Source: Acetobacter sacchari (lineage in GTDB: Bacteria; Pseudomonadota; Alphaproteobacteria; Acetobacterales; Acetobacteraceae). Taken from it: 64,000 nt of DNA. Where the stretch lies: positions 248,001-312,000 of the forward strand of contig NZ_JAFVMF010000001.1 of assembly GCF_017377715.1 (NCBI RefSeq), read 5' to 3'. The stretch's first letter is position 1; every line of letters begins with the position of its first letter. This document shows positions 1-8,515 of the stretch, piece by piece. The position numbers and the translations under genes were made by a program. The notes beneath the pieces are model-generated. The model was not told where the DNA came from. It did not search any database and saw nothing but the letters and a program-made list of their open reading frames with translations.

Positions 1-2
1 AC

Positions 3-1559
3 ATCCGCTCCAGTCTTCGTCACGTTCCGGCGGCGTCGCTGCGTAAATATATCGAGCTGTTTCCGAACCAGTGGTACGACGGCAACGCGGTTCAGCACAA
101 CGCGACGAACATGGAGGAGATCATCCAGTCGAAGGGCAACCCCTTCGCGGTGGTCCGTCCTGAGATCGCTCGCAATCCGGAAAAGCGCATCGTCAACCTG
201 CTCTTCGACGTCAGCGAGGGGCCGCGCATGTATGTCGAGCGCCTCGACATCAACGGCAATACGATCACACAGGACAGCGTCATCCGCAGGCAGTTGCCGA
301 TGGCGGAGGGTGATCCGTTCACTGCGATGTACAAGAAGTATTCCAAGCAGGCGTTGCAGGATCTGGGTTATTTCAGCTCCGTCTCGATCGACCAGAGTCA
401 GGGATCCGCGCCGGACCGCGTGAACGTGGCGGCGAACGTTGTGGAAAAACCGACCGGCGAGTTCTCGCTCGGCGGCGGGTATTCGACGGACGTTGGCATC
501 ATCGGCAACCTGGGCCTCAAGCAGCATAACCTGCTCGGCAGCGGCGTAGACGCCGGTATTTCCGGGACCATGGCGTATTACCAGCGGCAGGTGGATCTCT
601 CCGTCACGGATCCGTACTTCCTGAACCGAAACCTCGTCGCCGGCGTCGATCTGTTCTACATCGAGAACAAGTATCAGACGTACCAGAACTATTCGGAAGG
701 GCGGTACGGCGTCACATTCCGTCTGGGTTACGCCTATACGAACCATCTGTCGCAATCGTGGAACTACTCGCTCATCCATCGTACTATCGGCGGGTCCTGG
801 AGCGAGACGTCCTTCTACATTCTCGATCAGGCCGGCAGTTCGCTGCTGTCACAGATCGGCACGACGCTTACCTACGACACGCGCGATAGCCGCCTGCAGC
901 CGCACAAGGGTTTTGTGGCCCGCGTAGGCGGCGATTTCGCTGGCGCTGGCGGTGATGAAAAATACGTCCGTGGCAAGGTCGACGTCGGATATTACCTGCC
1001 GCTCGACGATATGATGGGCAACCACGACTGGACAGTCGCCTTTACCGCAGGCGCCGGCTATCTGGCGGACTGGGGCAATGGCCGTCACGACGTGATCGAC
1101 AATTTCTATCTCGGCGGTCAGAATCTGCGCGGCTTCCTCGACGGCGGCGTGGGTCCCCGAGCAGTCGGGCAGACCACGGTGTCTCCGGCGGACGGCGCCA
1201 TCCACTCGCAGGAAGACCTTCTGGGCGGCCGCTTCATCTATACGGGGTCAATGACGGTCAACTTCCCGATGCCGTTCGCGGCGGATATGGGTATCCGTGG
1301 CCGTTACTTTGTCGACACCGGCGCTCTGGCGGGCCTGCGTGTGAGAAACAATTACACCAATCCGAACCAGCTCAACTATTACCCGTACAAATACGAGCGC
1401 GTTTCGGGCGACACCCTGACGCCGCGTATCAGCACCGGTCTGGGCTTCTCGTGGAAGAGTCCTTTCGGTCTCATTAACATCGATGCGGGTATTCCTGTCC
1501 TGCGTAAACGAAATGACCGCACGCAGCTGCTGCGCTTCGGCTTCGGTCAGCAATTCTGA
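3..1559 (+). CDS. bamA: BamA, outer-membrane protein assembly factor, 5' truncated by window edge
   Basis: Central subunit of the BAM complex, which folds and inserts beta-barrel proteins into the outer membrane. The reading frame is open from base 3, so the gene starts upstream of the window. The visible part holds the last POTRA domains (INGN and 'GYFSSV' type motifs near the start) and then the 16-strand barrel, with an 'LRGF' motif (the family's VRGF in strand-lid loop 6) and a terminal phenylalanine typical of barrel proteins. It is followed 7 bases later by the periplasmic chaperone Skp and the lipid A genes, the usual alphaproteobacterial envelope cluster. Identification is secure; only the length is unknown. 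Confidence 0.96.
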   Translation: MRSSLRHVPAASLRKYIELFPNQWYDGNAVQHNATNMEEIIQSKGNPFAVVRPEIARNPEKRIVNLLFDVSEGPRMYVERLDINGNTITQDSVIRRQLPMAEGDPFTAMYKKYSKQALQDLGYFSSVSIDQSQGSAPDRVNVAANVVEKPTGEFSLGGGYSTDVGIIGNLGLKQHNLLGSGVDAGISGTMAYYQRQVDLSVTDPYFLNRNLVAGVDLFYIENKYQTYQNYSEGRYGVTFRLGYAYTNHLSQSWNYSLIHRTIGGSWSETSFYILDQAGSSLLSQIGTTLTYDTRDSRLQPHKGFVARVGGDFAGAGGDEKYVRGKVDVGYYLPLDDMMGNHDWTVAFTAGAGYLADWGNGRHDVIDNFYLGGQNLRGFLDGGVGPRAVGQTTVSPADGAIHSQEDLLGGRFIYTGSMTVNFPMPFAADMGIRGRYFVDTGALAGLRVRNNYTNPNQLNYYPYKYERVSGDTLTPRISTGLGFSWKSPFGLINIDAGIPVLRKRNDRTQLLRFGFGQQF

Positions 1560-1566
1560 GGTGACA

Positions 1567-2433
1567 ATGTCTCGCTTGTCCGCAGCGGCGCTTCTCGCCG
1601 CCGCCGTTCTTGTCGTTCCCGGTCATTCCTTCATCGAGTCCGCTCATGCGCAGGCGGCCTCCAACTCCAGCGGCGGCGCTGGCTGGTTCGTGCCGAAGAC
1701 GGCGCACCCCACTGCGGCCCCGGCTCCTGCGCATATGTCGCGCCCGGCTCCCGTGCAGGCGCAGGAGGCCGATGGTCAGGATGGTGAGGAGGCTGACAAC
1801 TCCCGTCCGCCGCCAGTGTTGCCCCAGCCCAATATTCCGACTGCGCCCGAATTGCCGAAGGCGGCTCCGCCTCCGGCGGCCGTGATCGGCATCATCAGCG
1901 TCGCCGACGTGATGCGCCAGTCGATGGCAGGCCAGCAGGTCGAGCGCGAGCTTGGCGGTCGTCGCGACGCGTTGGCGCAGGACGCGCAGAAGGCGCAGGC
2001 TGGCTGGCGCGATGAGCAGCAGAAACTGCAGGCCGCCGCCAAGACGATGTCCGCAGACCAGATTCAGGGCCAGGAACGCGCCCTGCAATCGCGCGTCATG
2101 AAGGCTCAGCGCGACTTCCGTGAGCGCAACCGGATCATCCAGGAAGCGGCGCAGGTCTCGCTCGGGCAGATTGAACGCGAACTGGTGCAGGTCATTCAGC
2201 ACGTCGCCTCAAGCCATGGCATGAACCTGATCATGCATAGCGAGCAGGTTGCGTTGCACGTCGACGGGCAGGACATCACGAACGAGGTCGCGACGCAGCT
2301 GAACGTCGTTCTGCCGAAAGTCTACATCCCGGCGCCGAACGAGGATCCTGAAGTGCTCGCAAAGTCCGGCAAGATGCCGACCACGGCGTCCGCGCAGGCT
2401 GCTGCTCCGGCTCCGGCCGCAGCGCCGAAATGA
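1567..2433 (+). CDS. skp: OmpH/Skp family periplasmic chaperone
   Basis: Periplasmic holdase that carries unfolded outer-membrane proteins to BamA. The chosen ATG follows a GAGG element just after the bamA stop and opens a clear signal peptide ending near 'AHAQA'. The product is 288 residues, longer than a typical Skp (about 160-200), because about 80 residues rich in Pro, Ala and Gln lie between the signal peptide and the Skp fold, and a Pro/Ala tail follows it. The core has the 'VIGIISVADVMRQS' beta-strand and a long Ala/Gln/Arg/Glu-rich helical arm as in the Skp tentacles. An upstream in-frame start would overlap bamA and lacks a signal peptide. Confidence 0.88.
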   Translation: MSRLSAAALLAAAVLVVPGHSFIESAHAQAASNSSGGAGWFVPKTAHPTAAPAPAHMSRPAPVQAQEADGQDGEEADNSRPPPVLPQPNIPTAPELPKAAPPPAAVIGIISVADVMRQSMAGQQVERELGGRRDALAQDAQKAQAGWRDEQQKLQAAAKTMSADQIQGQERALQSRVMKAQRDFRERNRIIQEAAQVSLGQIERELVQVIQHVASSHGMNLIMHSEQVALHVDGQDITNEVATQLNVVLPKVYIPAPNEDPEVLAKSGKMPTTASAQAAAPAPAAAPK

Positions 2434-2478
2434 GCGTGACACGGTGAACCTCGCGCGATCTGAATCGAGAGCGGCGCG

Positions 2479-3585
2479 ATGAGCGATGTGGTGGAGCGCA
2501 GGCATGCGACGGCTGACCGACGCTTTTTCGAGCGCGCCGGACCGTTCACGGCCGAGGCGTTGGCTGAGGCTGCAGGTGGTGACCTGCTTCCTCCGCGCGA
2601 GGGAGGCTTTCCTGAGGGAGGCTTCACCGGCATAGGGCCGCTTCAGGCGGCGGGGCCGACGGAGCTCAGCTTCCTCGACAACCGTCGTTATGTAGCCGCA
2701 TTGGACGATACGCAGGCTGGTCTGGTGATTGTCGCCAAAGCCTTTGCGTCGCGAGTTCCTCCCGGCTGTGGCGCTATCGTGGTGGCGCAGCCTTATCTCG
2801 CGTGGTCGCGTGTCGCCCGCATGTTTCATCCTGCGCCAAAAGCGCGCGCCGGGGTCCACGCGACAGCGGTGGTCGCCGCGTCCGCGCAGGTCAACGCTTC
2901 TTGTGAGGTCGGGCCCTTCGCGGTGATCGGAGAAGGCGTCGAGATTGGCGCCGGGACGATTATCGGCCCGCACGCCGTGATCGGCGATGGAGTCCGCATC
3001 GGCGCAGATTGCCGGATCAGCGCGCAGGTCGTGCTTTCCCATGCAGTGCTTGGCGACCGGGTTATACTTTTTCCCGGCGCACGCGTTGGACAGGACGGAT
3101 TTGGTTTCGCCGTGGGACCGCAGGGTTTCGAAACCGTGCCGCAACTTGGCGTCGTAATCCTTGAGGACGGCGTGGAAATCGGCGCCAACTCCACGATCGA
3201 CCGTGGGTCGGTACAGGATACGGTGATCGGCGCGGGATCGCGACTCGATAATCTGGTGCAGATCGGTCATAACGCTCGCCTTGGCAAAGGCTGTATCGTT
3301 GTCTCTCAGGCCGGGATTTCCGGTTCGACCGAGCTTGGTGATTACGTCACCATAGCGGCGCAGGCGGGGCTGATCGGCCACATCAAAATTGGGACGAAAG
3401 CCCGTGTCGGCGCACAGTGCGGCGTGATGTCGGACGTCGAGGCCGGAGCCGATGTCATCGGAAGCCCGGCGATGCCGTTCCGAGAATTTTTTCGTAATGT
3501 TGCAACACTGCGTCGACTTTCTCGCCGCCCTGGTGTTGAAGAGGGCGCTGACGACAGCCAGTCGGAAGGAAAAGGCGGCGCGTGA
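2479..3585 (+). CDS. lpxD: UDP-3-O-(3-hydroxyacyl)glucosamine N-acyltransferase LpxD
   Basis: Third step of lipid A synthesis: transfers a 3-hydroxyacyl chain from acyl-ACP to the 2-amino group of UDP-3-O-acyl-glucosamine in the cytoplasm. The 368-residue protein has an N-terminal uridine-binding domain (about residues 20-115), then left-handed beta-helix hexapeptide repeats from about residue 125 (motifs such as 'IGAGTIIGPHAVIG'), and a C-terminal helix. His264 in 'QIGHNARLG' matches the catalytic histidine of the family. It lies between skp and fabZ, the usual order, and is probably cotranscribed with them. Confidence 0.95.
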   Translation: MSDVVERRHATADRRFFERAGPFTAEALAEAAGGDLLPPREGGFPEGGFTGIGPLQAAGPTELSFLDNRRYVAALDDTQAGLVIVAKAFASRVPPGCGAIVVAQPYLAWSRVARMFHPAPKARAGVHATAVVAASAQVNASCEVGPFAVIGEGVEIGAGTIIGPHAVIGDGVRIGADCRISAQVVLSHAVLGDRVILFPGARVGQDGFGFAVGPQGFETVPQLGVVILEDGVEIGANSTIDRGSVQDTVIGAGSRLDNLVQIGHNARLGKGCIVVSQAGISGSTELGDYVTIAAQAGLIGHIKIGTKARVGAQCGVMSDVEAGADVIGSPAMPFREFFRNVATLRRLSRRPGVEEGADDSQSEGKGGA

Positions 3586-3611
3586 CGGGCGCGGCGCGAT
3601 AACGGAGCGGT

Positions 3612-4103
3612 TTGACAGACGTGGATCAGGAACGCGAAACGCAGGACGCTGGCGCGACGACGCGCATCGAGACGGTCGACATCATGCGGATCATGGAAGC
3701 GATTCCCCATCGCTACCCATTCCTGCTGATTGATCGCATGGTGGATGTCGAACTCGGGCAGTCTGCGGTCGGGGTCAAGAACGTCTCTGTGAACGAGCCG
3801 TTTTTCCAGGGACATTTCCCCGCGCGCCCGGTGATGCCCGGCGTATTGCTGATCGAAGCCATGGCGCAGACGGCGGCGACCCTCGTCGTGTTGACGCTGG
3901 GTTCGGCTTTTGAAGGCAAACTCGTTTATTTCATGACGATCGAAGGCGCGAAGTTCCGCCGCCCGGTAGGCCCCGGCGATCAGGTTCGCATCCATGTCGA
4001 AAAAGAGCGGCAGCGCGCTAATGTATGGAAGTTCCGTGGCGTGGCGCGTGTCGAAGGCGTCTCGGTCGCCGAGGCGACGTTCAGCGCCATGATCATGGAC
4101 TGA
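3612..4103 (+). CDS. fabZ: 3-hydroxyacyl-ACP dehydratase FabZ
   Basis: Dehydrates 3-hydroxyacyl-ACP to trans-2-enoyl-ACP in fatty acid elongation; in this cluster it competes with LpxA/LpxD for hydroxyacyl-ACP. The hot-dog fold is recognisable from 'PHRYPFLLIDR' and from 'QGHFPARPVMPGVLLIEAMAQ', carrying the catalytic His68 and Glu82. The first start in frame is a TTG with a GGAG about six bases upstream; an internal ATG near 3684 would give a shorter product that lacks the N-terminal extension (residues 1-24), which is not conserved. Length 163 residues fits the family. Confidence 0.95.
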   Translation: MTDVDQERETQDAGATTRIETVDIMRIMEAIPHRYPFLLIDRMVDVELGQSAVGVKNVSVNEPFFQGHFPARPVMPGVLLIEAMAQTAATLVVLTLGSAFEGKLVYFMTIEGAKFRRPVGPGDQVRIHVEKERQRANVWKFRGVARVEGVSVAEATFSAMIMD

Positions 4104-4250
4104 CATATCGTAGCGCGCTACGAAACCGCTCCGTGCCGGGCGGGTTTTGTATCGCGCTGATACGTTTACTTACCGCCTCCGGGGCGTGTGGAATCTTTTT
4201 ATCGACCCGCGAATTGCCTTATTGCTCACCGATGGTTAGCTGAGGCGTCG

Positions 4251-5150
4251 ATGGAGGTAGTTCTGGTTGAAACGGTGAATGCGGCGCGCTCAGAGAGCCG
4301 TGCCGGTCTGGAGTCAACGGCGCCGGGGATTCATCCCACTGCGCTGATCGCTCCCGGCGCGCGTCTGGGCGAGGGCGTGAAGATCGGCCCATGGTGCTCG
4401 ATCGGGCCGGACGTCGTCGTAGGCGACGGCGTGGAGATGGTGGCAAATGTCGTCGTCGACGGCTGCACCACGCTTGGCGCCGAATCGCGCTATTTTCCGT
4501 TTACGACGGTCGGCCTTGCTCCTCAGGATCTCAAATACAAGGGCGAGCCCACGCGCTGCGAGATTGGCGCGCGCACAGTGGTGCGCGAGCATGTAACCAT
4601 TCACCGTGGCACGGTGACCGGCTCGGGCCTTACGCATGTCGGTGCCGATTGCCTGATCATGGCCAACGCGCATGTCGCCCATGACTGCACGCTTGGGGAC
4701 CGCGTGATCATCGTCAACAACGTCGTCATGGGCGGTCACGTCTCCATCGACGACGACGCCCGTGTGATGGGGTCGGCGGCGATACACCAGTTCGTCAGGA
4801 TCGGACGCGCGGCCCTTGTCGGCGGCGTGGCCGGCGTCGAAGCCGACGTCATTCCGTATGGCAGCGTGCTTGGAAACCGGGCGCGGCTGGTCGGGTTGCA
4901 CTGGATCTGGCTGCGGCGCAACGGCGTCGACTCGGCTCAGATCCACCGGATGCGCAAGGCGTTTCAGACGCTCTATCCGCGCGGCGGTGGAGACGATGTG
5001 TTCGCCCAGCGTATTGGCGTGGTGCGGGAGCACTATGGAAGCGACGAGAAGATCGAAGAGATCCTCCGCTTTATTGAAGCGCCGAGTCGCAGGGGTTTGG
5101 TCCGCGTGGCGCGCGAGGAATATTCCAGCAGTGAGACTGAGGCGGGCTGA
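4251..5150 (+). CDS. lpxA: Acyl-ACP--UDP-GlcNAc O-acyltransferase LpxA
   Basis: First step of lipid A synthesis: moves a 3-hydroxyacyl group from ACP to the 3-OH of UDP-GlcNAc. The protein is a hexapeptide-repeat beta-helix starting near residue 30 ('IHPTALIAPGARLG'), with the substrate motif 'GLAPQDLKY' and the catalytic histidine in 'NAHVAHDCTLG' (about residue 144), and a C-terminal helical domain. I chose the ATG preceded by GAGG; a longer frame from 4188 adds 21 residues that do not look like LpxA. At 299 residues it is about 35 longer than the E. coli enzyme, from N- and C-terminal extensions. Part of the lpxD-fabZ-lpxA-lpxI series. Confidence 0.95.
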   Translation: MEVVLVETVNAARSESRAGLESTAPGIHPTALIAPGARLGEGVKIGPWCSIGPDVVVGDGVEMVANVVVDGCTTLGAESRYFPFTTVGLAPQDLKYKGEPTRCEIGARTVVREHVTIHRGTVTGSGLTHVGADCLIMANAHVAHDCTLGDRVIIVNNVVMGGHVSIDDDARVMGSAAIHQFVRIGRAALVGGVAGVEADVIPYGSVLGNRARLVGLHWIWLRRNGVDSAQIHRMRKAFQTLYPRGGGDDVFAQRIGVVREHYGSDEKIEEILRFIEAPSRRGLVRVAREEYSSSETEAG

Positions 5151-5179
5151 CGTCCTGTCGCCCGGACGATGACGGGGGA

Positions 5180-6067
5180 TTGACGCCATTGTCCGAGAAC
5201 GATCCTCTCCTGCCCGACCCTTTGGCGCGAGACGCCGGTGGCGTAGGCATTCTGGCTGGCGGCGGGCCGCTTCCGGGGCAGGTGGCAGCAGCCGTGGCGG
5301 CTTCAGGCCGCTCTCCGTTCATCATAGCGTTTCAGGACTTCGCGGAGCCGGCTGTGGTCGGAGCTTGGCCGCATGTCTATGTGCGCCTAGCTGCTGCAGG
5401 CAGAATACTGTCCGAGCTGCGCGAGCACGGATGCCGTGACATTGTCCTGATCGGTCCGGTGAAGCGACCTTCACTGCGCGATATCCGACCTGACGCTGAG
5501 GGTGCGCGCATCCTCGCCCGTCTTGGGCGAGCATTGTTCGCCGGGGACGACGGATTGCTGGGCGCGCTGGTGCGTATTCTTGGCGAGGAAGGCTTCACTG
5601 TTCGCGGCGCACACGAGTTTCTGACGGCTTCGCTCGGGCGATTGGGCGCTCTGGGGCGAATTCAGCCGGATGAACGTTCTCTCTCCGATATCCGACGGGG
5701 AATGGAGGTCGTGCGCACTCTCGGGCGTCTCGATATCGGTCAGGGGTGCGTAGTGCAGGATGGCGTCGTTCTGACGGTCGAGGCCATGGAGGGCACCGAC
5801 GCCATGCTGGACCGCGCCGGCGCGTGCCGACAGCCGGGGGAGGGAGGCGTTCTGGTCAAGTTGCTCAAGCCCGGACAGGAGAAGCGGGCGGATATGCCGA
5901 CCATCGGGCCGCAAACGATCAACCGAGCGGCACGTTCGGGTTTGGCGGGTGTGGCGTTTGAAGCCGGAGGCACGCTTCTTACCGACCCGACGGCCTGCAT
6001 CGCGGAGGCCGACCGTCTGGGCCTTTTCCTGTATGGTGTCGGACATGCTGAACAGTCCGGGGCGTAG
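5180..6067 (+). CDS. lpxI: UDP-2,3-diacylglucosamine pyrophosphatase LpxI
   Basis: Hydrolyses UDP-2,3-diacylglucosamine to lipid X and UMP. LpxI (DUF1009 family) replaces LpxH in alphaproteobacteria. The N-terminal 'GVGILAGGGPLPGQVAAA' and 'IVLIGPVKRPSL' and the C-terminal 'LVKLLKPGQEKRADMPTIG' blocks are family hallmarks. The first possible start is a TTG after GGGGGA, with a second TTG nine bases later. In many relatives lpxB follows directly; here a glyoxalase gene comes next instead. Confidence 0.93.
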   Translation: MTPLSENDPLLPDPLARDAGGVGILAGGGPLPGQVAAAVAASGRSPFIIAFQDFAEPAVVGAWPHVYVRLAAAGRILSELREHGCRDIVLIGPVKRPSLRDIRPDAEGARILARLGRALFAGDDGLLGALVRILGEEGFTVRGAHEFLTASLGRLGALGRIQPDERSLSDIRRGMEVVRTLGRLDIGQGCVVQDGVVLTVEAMEGTDAMLDRAGACRQPGEGGVLVKLLKPGQEKRADMPTIGPQTINRAARSGLAGVAFEAGGTLLTDPTACIAEADRLGLFLYGVGHAEQSGA

Positions 6068-6109
6068 CCGCGGACAAAGTGCTGTTTTTATTTAAGAAAG
6101 GCGTCAATT

Positions 6110-6499
6110 ATGGCCAGTTATCTGCACACGATGGTGCGCGTCAAAAATCTGGACGCCAGTCTGGCGTTCTACCGCCTGCTGGGTATGCACGAACTGCGTA
6201 GACGGGAAGTTCCCGACGGGAAATACACGCTTGTTTTCATTGGCTACGCAAGTAATGCCGAAGGGCAAGCTGAAATCGAGCTGACCTATAACTGGGGCAA
6301 GGACGATGGCTACGAGGTCGGGACGGGCTTCGGTCATTTTGCTGTCGGTGTGCCTGATGTCGCAGCGATGGTCGAGGCGGTGCGCGCGGGCGGCGGGAAG
6401 GTCACGCGGGAGGCGGGTCCGGTCAAGTTCGGAACGACCGTGATCGCTTTCGTCGAAGATCCTGACGGTTACAAGATCGAGCTTATCGAACGGCGCTGA
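6110..6499 (+). CDS. gloA: Lactoylglutathione lyase (glyoxalase I)
   Basis: Converts the hemithioacetal of methylglyoxal and glutathione to S-lactoylglutathione, detoxifying a glycolytic by-product in the cytoplasm. The 129-residue protein has the two beta-alpha-beta-beta-beta modules of the VOC fold: '[18 protein letters not shown]' with the first metal ligand His, 'AEIELTYNW' with a Glu ligand, 'GFGHFAVGV' with His, and '[14 protein letters not shown]' with the last Glu. An AAGAAAGG element precedes the ATG. It follows lpxI by 42 bases and ends at a strong hairpin, so it may be the last gene of the envelope transcript. Confidence 0.94.
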   Translation: MASYLHTMVRVKNLDASLAFYRLLGMHELRRREVPDGKYTLVFIGYASNAEGQAEIELTYNWGKDDGYEVGTGFGHFAVGVPDVAAMVEAVRAGGGKVTREAGPVKFGTTVIAFVEDPDGYKIELIERR

Positions 6500-6524
6500 C
6501 GCTGAAAGCAGTTGTTTTCACAAG

Positions 6525-6560
6525 GTTCACGCCACGCGTTCTCGCACGCGTGGCGTGAAC
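6525..6560 (+). terminator. Perfect 15-bp hairpin after gloA
   Basis: Bases 6525-6539 and 6546-6560 are perfect inverted complements with the six-base loop TCTCGC. There is no T-run on either side, so it could be a Rho-assisted terminator or an mRNA 3'-end stabiliser rather than a classical intrinsic terminator. Confidence 0.6.
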
Positions 6561-6949
6561 TGCGTAACCAGACTTCGTCTGCCTTGCAGTAAATGCGTTG
6601 CTCTCTGGTTCTGGCGCCGTGCAGGCGGAAGCGTCCGAGTGGAGGAGCGGCTTCGCAACGCAGCCGCCTGAAGCCTTGAGCGTTCGCCCGTCTTCCCAGT
6701 TGCGGCGTCCGATTATCTGTTCCGGGCCTCCTGCTCGATGGGCTGTCAAGACACCTCGCGAGCGCTCCTGAGTGGAGGGAGATCCGGCATGGGCGAGGTT
6801 TCTCTTAAGTCGTACGGCCCGAGGGTTGAGCGACAGTCGGCTAATTTGGAGCCTTATCCGTTCATAAGAGTTCACGGATAAGGTTCTGGTTTGTTGGCTT
6901 GGCGGGCTTCTTTATCCGATCAGCCGATTCCGTCTGATCGGATGATGTT
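6561..6949. other. Gene-poor stretch with two more perfect inverted repeats
   Basis: No convincing coding frame. Two further 10-bp perfect inverted repeats are present: 6852-6861 with 6874-6883 (arm CCTTATCCGT) and 6914-6923 with 6934-6943 (arm ATCCGATCAG). The second lies just after the stop of the leftward gene at 6950 and may end its transcript. No T-tract follows either one. Confidence 0.55.
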
Positions 6950-7438
6950 CTAGCTGGCGGCCTTGATAAGGGCCGTCGTCCGGTCCAGCGCGTCCAGCAC
7001 CTGTTCCGCGCGTCGACGGACCTCCGGGTCCTCGTGCGACGAAAGCTGATCGGCGGACAGAACGGCGGGCGAGATCAGGCCTCGCAGATCGTGGCGCAGC
7101 TTTGGTGATATCGTCGCGATATTGTCCCCCGTTGTTCCGGGGGGAGCCGCTGGGGCGCGATTATCGAGTGGCGGTTCCGCCACTCGACCGCCCGGCGCTG
7201 GCGAGTTGCGTGCGGAGTCGATTCGCAAGGTGAGCGTAGCGGCGATCGCAGCGCCCAACAGCGCTACAAAAATCGCGCCGCCTTGGGGCAGGGGGACGTA
7301 TCGCGTGGCGATCGCGGTGGCGAACGCGACAAGGAAGACCGGGACCGTGAGGTAAGGGCGGCGCAAGCATTGGCTCCTTCGCGGCGCGCCGTGTCCGGGC
7401 GCATTGAAAAACGGGTGACGCGCCGACTCCGTATCCAC
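6950..7438 (-). CDS. Membrane protein with an orphan histidine-kinase-type H-box helix
   Basis: A 162-residue protein of unknown function. Residues about 30-46 and 52-71 are hydrophobic and look like a transmembrane hairpin. After a Pro/Ala linker, residues 114-160 read like the dimerisation/phosphoacceptor helix of a histidine kinase: 'LRHDLRGLISPAVLSADQL', with His116 followed by Asp-Leu-Arg, then a second helix 'DPEVRRRAEQVLDALDR'. No ATPase domain follows, since the gene ends 10 residues later, and no response regulator is adjacent. It is divergent from rpmH. The frame is supported by its amphipathic pattern; the H-box reading is inference from motif similarity. Confidence 0.7.
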   Translation of the reverse strand: MDTESARHPFFNAPGHGAPRRSQCLRRPYLTVPVFLVAFATAIATRYVPLPQGGAIFVALLGAAIAATLTLRIDSARNSPAPGGRVAEPPLDNRAPAAPPGTTGDNIATISPKLRHDLRGLISPAVLSADQLSSHEDPEVRRRAEQVLDALDRTTALIKAAS

Positions 7439-7555
7439 GCATCCCGCCGTTGACGCAGGGCGGTCCTCTCACTATAAGCCCGCCTTCCAGACGCTGGCGT
7501 TTTTCGCCGTGAAGCGTCCTGACATTTTTTGTGTAGTTGACTGAGGAGTGCCACC

Positions 7556-7690
7556 GTGAAGCGCACGTATCAACCGTCCAAGCTGGTCCGCAAGCGCCGC
7601 CATGGTTTCCGCGCTCGCATCGCTACCGTCGGCGGCCGCAAGGTTATCGCCAACCGTCGTTCGAAGGGGCGCAAGCGCCTCTCCGCCTGA
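7556..7690 (+). CDS. rpmH: 50S ribosomal protein L34
   Basis: A 44-residue, highly basic ribosomal protein of the large subunit, too short for many ORF callers. It begins with a GTG preceded by GAGGAG seven bases upstream and reads '[17 protein letters not shown]' through '[11 protein letters not shown]'. It heads the conserved rpmH-rnpA-yidD-yidC series. A long frame that starts inside it at 7602 and runs into rnpA is an overlap artefact. Confidence 0.97.
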   Translation: MKRTYQPSKLVRKRRHGFRARIATVGGRKVIANRRSKGRKRLSA

Positions 7691-7697
7691 TCAGGCG

Positions 7698-8084
7698 ATG
7701 ACGTCCGGGGAAACGCTCCCCGGAAAGGAGCGCTTCGTGCAGGATCAGCGCTCTTCGCGCCTCAAGAAGCGCGCGCAATTTCTGGCTGTGGCCGCTAAGG
7801 CGCGGAAAGCGCCGACACCCGGGCTCGTCCTGCAAGTTGTCAGTCGCAATGACGGAGAACCGGGGCGGGTCGGCTTCACCGTCACAAAGAAAGTCGGAAA
7901 CGCGGTTGTTCGCAACCGCGCGAAACGTCGTCTCCGGGAGGCCGTAAGGTCCGTCGAAAGCGACGTTTCCCTGAATGGTCTGGATCTGGTGGTGATCGGC
8001 CGAATCGGAACGGGCGACCGTCCTTTTTCCGAGTTGATCGCGGATCTGCGGCGCGCGCTGAAAAAGACCGGGGCATTGTCGTGA
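7698..8084 (+). CDS. rnpA: Ribonuclease P protein component
   Basis: Protein cofactor of RNase P, which binds the RNA subunit and helps remove tRNA 5' leaders. The 128-residue protein has the basic N-terminal region '[14 protein letters not shown]' and the family signature '[17 protein letters not shown]', which contains the RNR motif. The ATG lies 7 bases after the rpmH stop, so the two are translationally close. Its GTGA overlap with yidD suggests coupling to the next gene. Confidence 0.95.
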   Translation: MTSGETLPGKERFVQDQRSSRLKKRAQFLAVAAKARKAPTPGLVLQVVSRNDGEPGRVGFTVTKKVGNAVVRNRAKRRLREAVRSVESDVSLNGLDLVVIGRIGTGDRPFSELIADLRRALKKTGALS

Positions 8085-8392
8085 GCGTCGACTCCGGTCG
8101 CAGCATGCTTGGGCGTTGCGCATGTGGCGCGCTGGTCGGCGGCATGCGCCTCTGGCAAATCGTCGGACGTCCCGTTGCCGGACCAAACTGCCGCTTCCAT
8201 CCTTCATGCAGCGAGTATGGCGTAGAAGCCGTTCAGACGCATGGCGCGCTGCGTGGAAGCTGGCTCGCCGCCAGTCGCATCTTGCGCTGCAATCCGTGGA
8301 ATCCGGGCGGATACGACCCAGTGCCTCTGCCCAGGGCGATCGCCGGTGCGGTGGCCGACATCGGTTCTGCTCAAGAAGCGTCCATGCAATAG
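8081..8392 (+). CDS. yidD: Membrane protein insertion efficiency factor YidD
   Basis: Small inner-membrane-associated protein that assists YidC-dependent insertion. 103 residues with the conserved cysteine-rich block '[20 protein letters not shown]' and '[15 protein letters not shown]'. It starts with GTG overlapping the rnpA stop by four bases, and yidC follows 123 bases downstream, the standard order. Confidence 0.95.
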   Translation: MSVDSGRSMLGRCACGALVGGMRLWQIVGRPVAGPNCRFHPSCSEYGVEAVQTHGALRGSWLAASRILRCNPWNPGGYDPVPLPRAIAGAVADIGSAQEASMQ

Positions 8393-8515
8393 GGCGTCTA
8401 TGAGCCCAACCCATCTGGCGTTCCCTGACAAGTTCGGTATGAGGGACGCAAATGTGCGGTCGGGCCGCCGCGGTTGCGGCGTGGTCCCGTGAAGTAGAAA
8501 GGTCGGCCGGTCGAT

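Noticed and set aside
6850..6925. TTATCCG-type words resembling DnaA boxes near rpmH
   Set aside because: They are hairpin arms, do not match TTATNCACA, and no dnaA or AT-rich unwinding element is present.
7602..7697. N-terminal extension of RnpA over rpmH
   Set aside because: The overlap type known in Thermus is not needed here; an ATG at 7698 directly precedes the conserved RnpA sequence.
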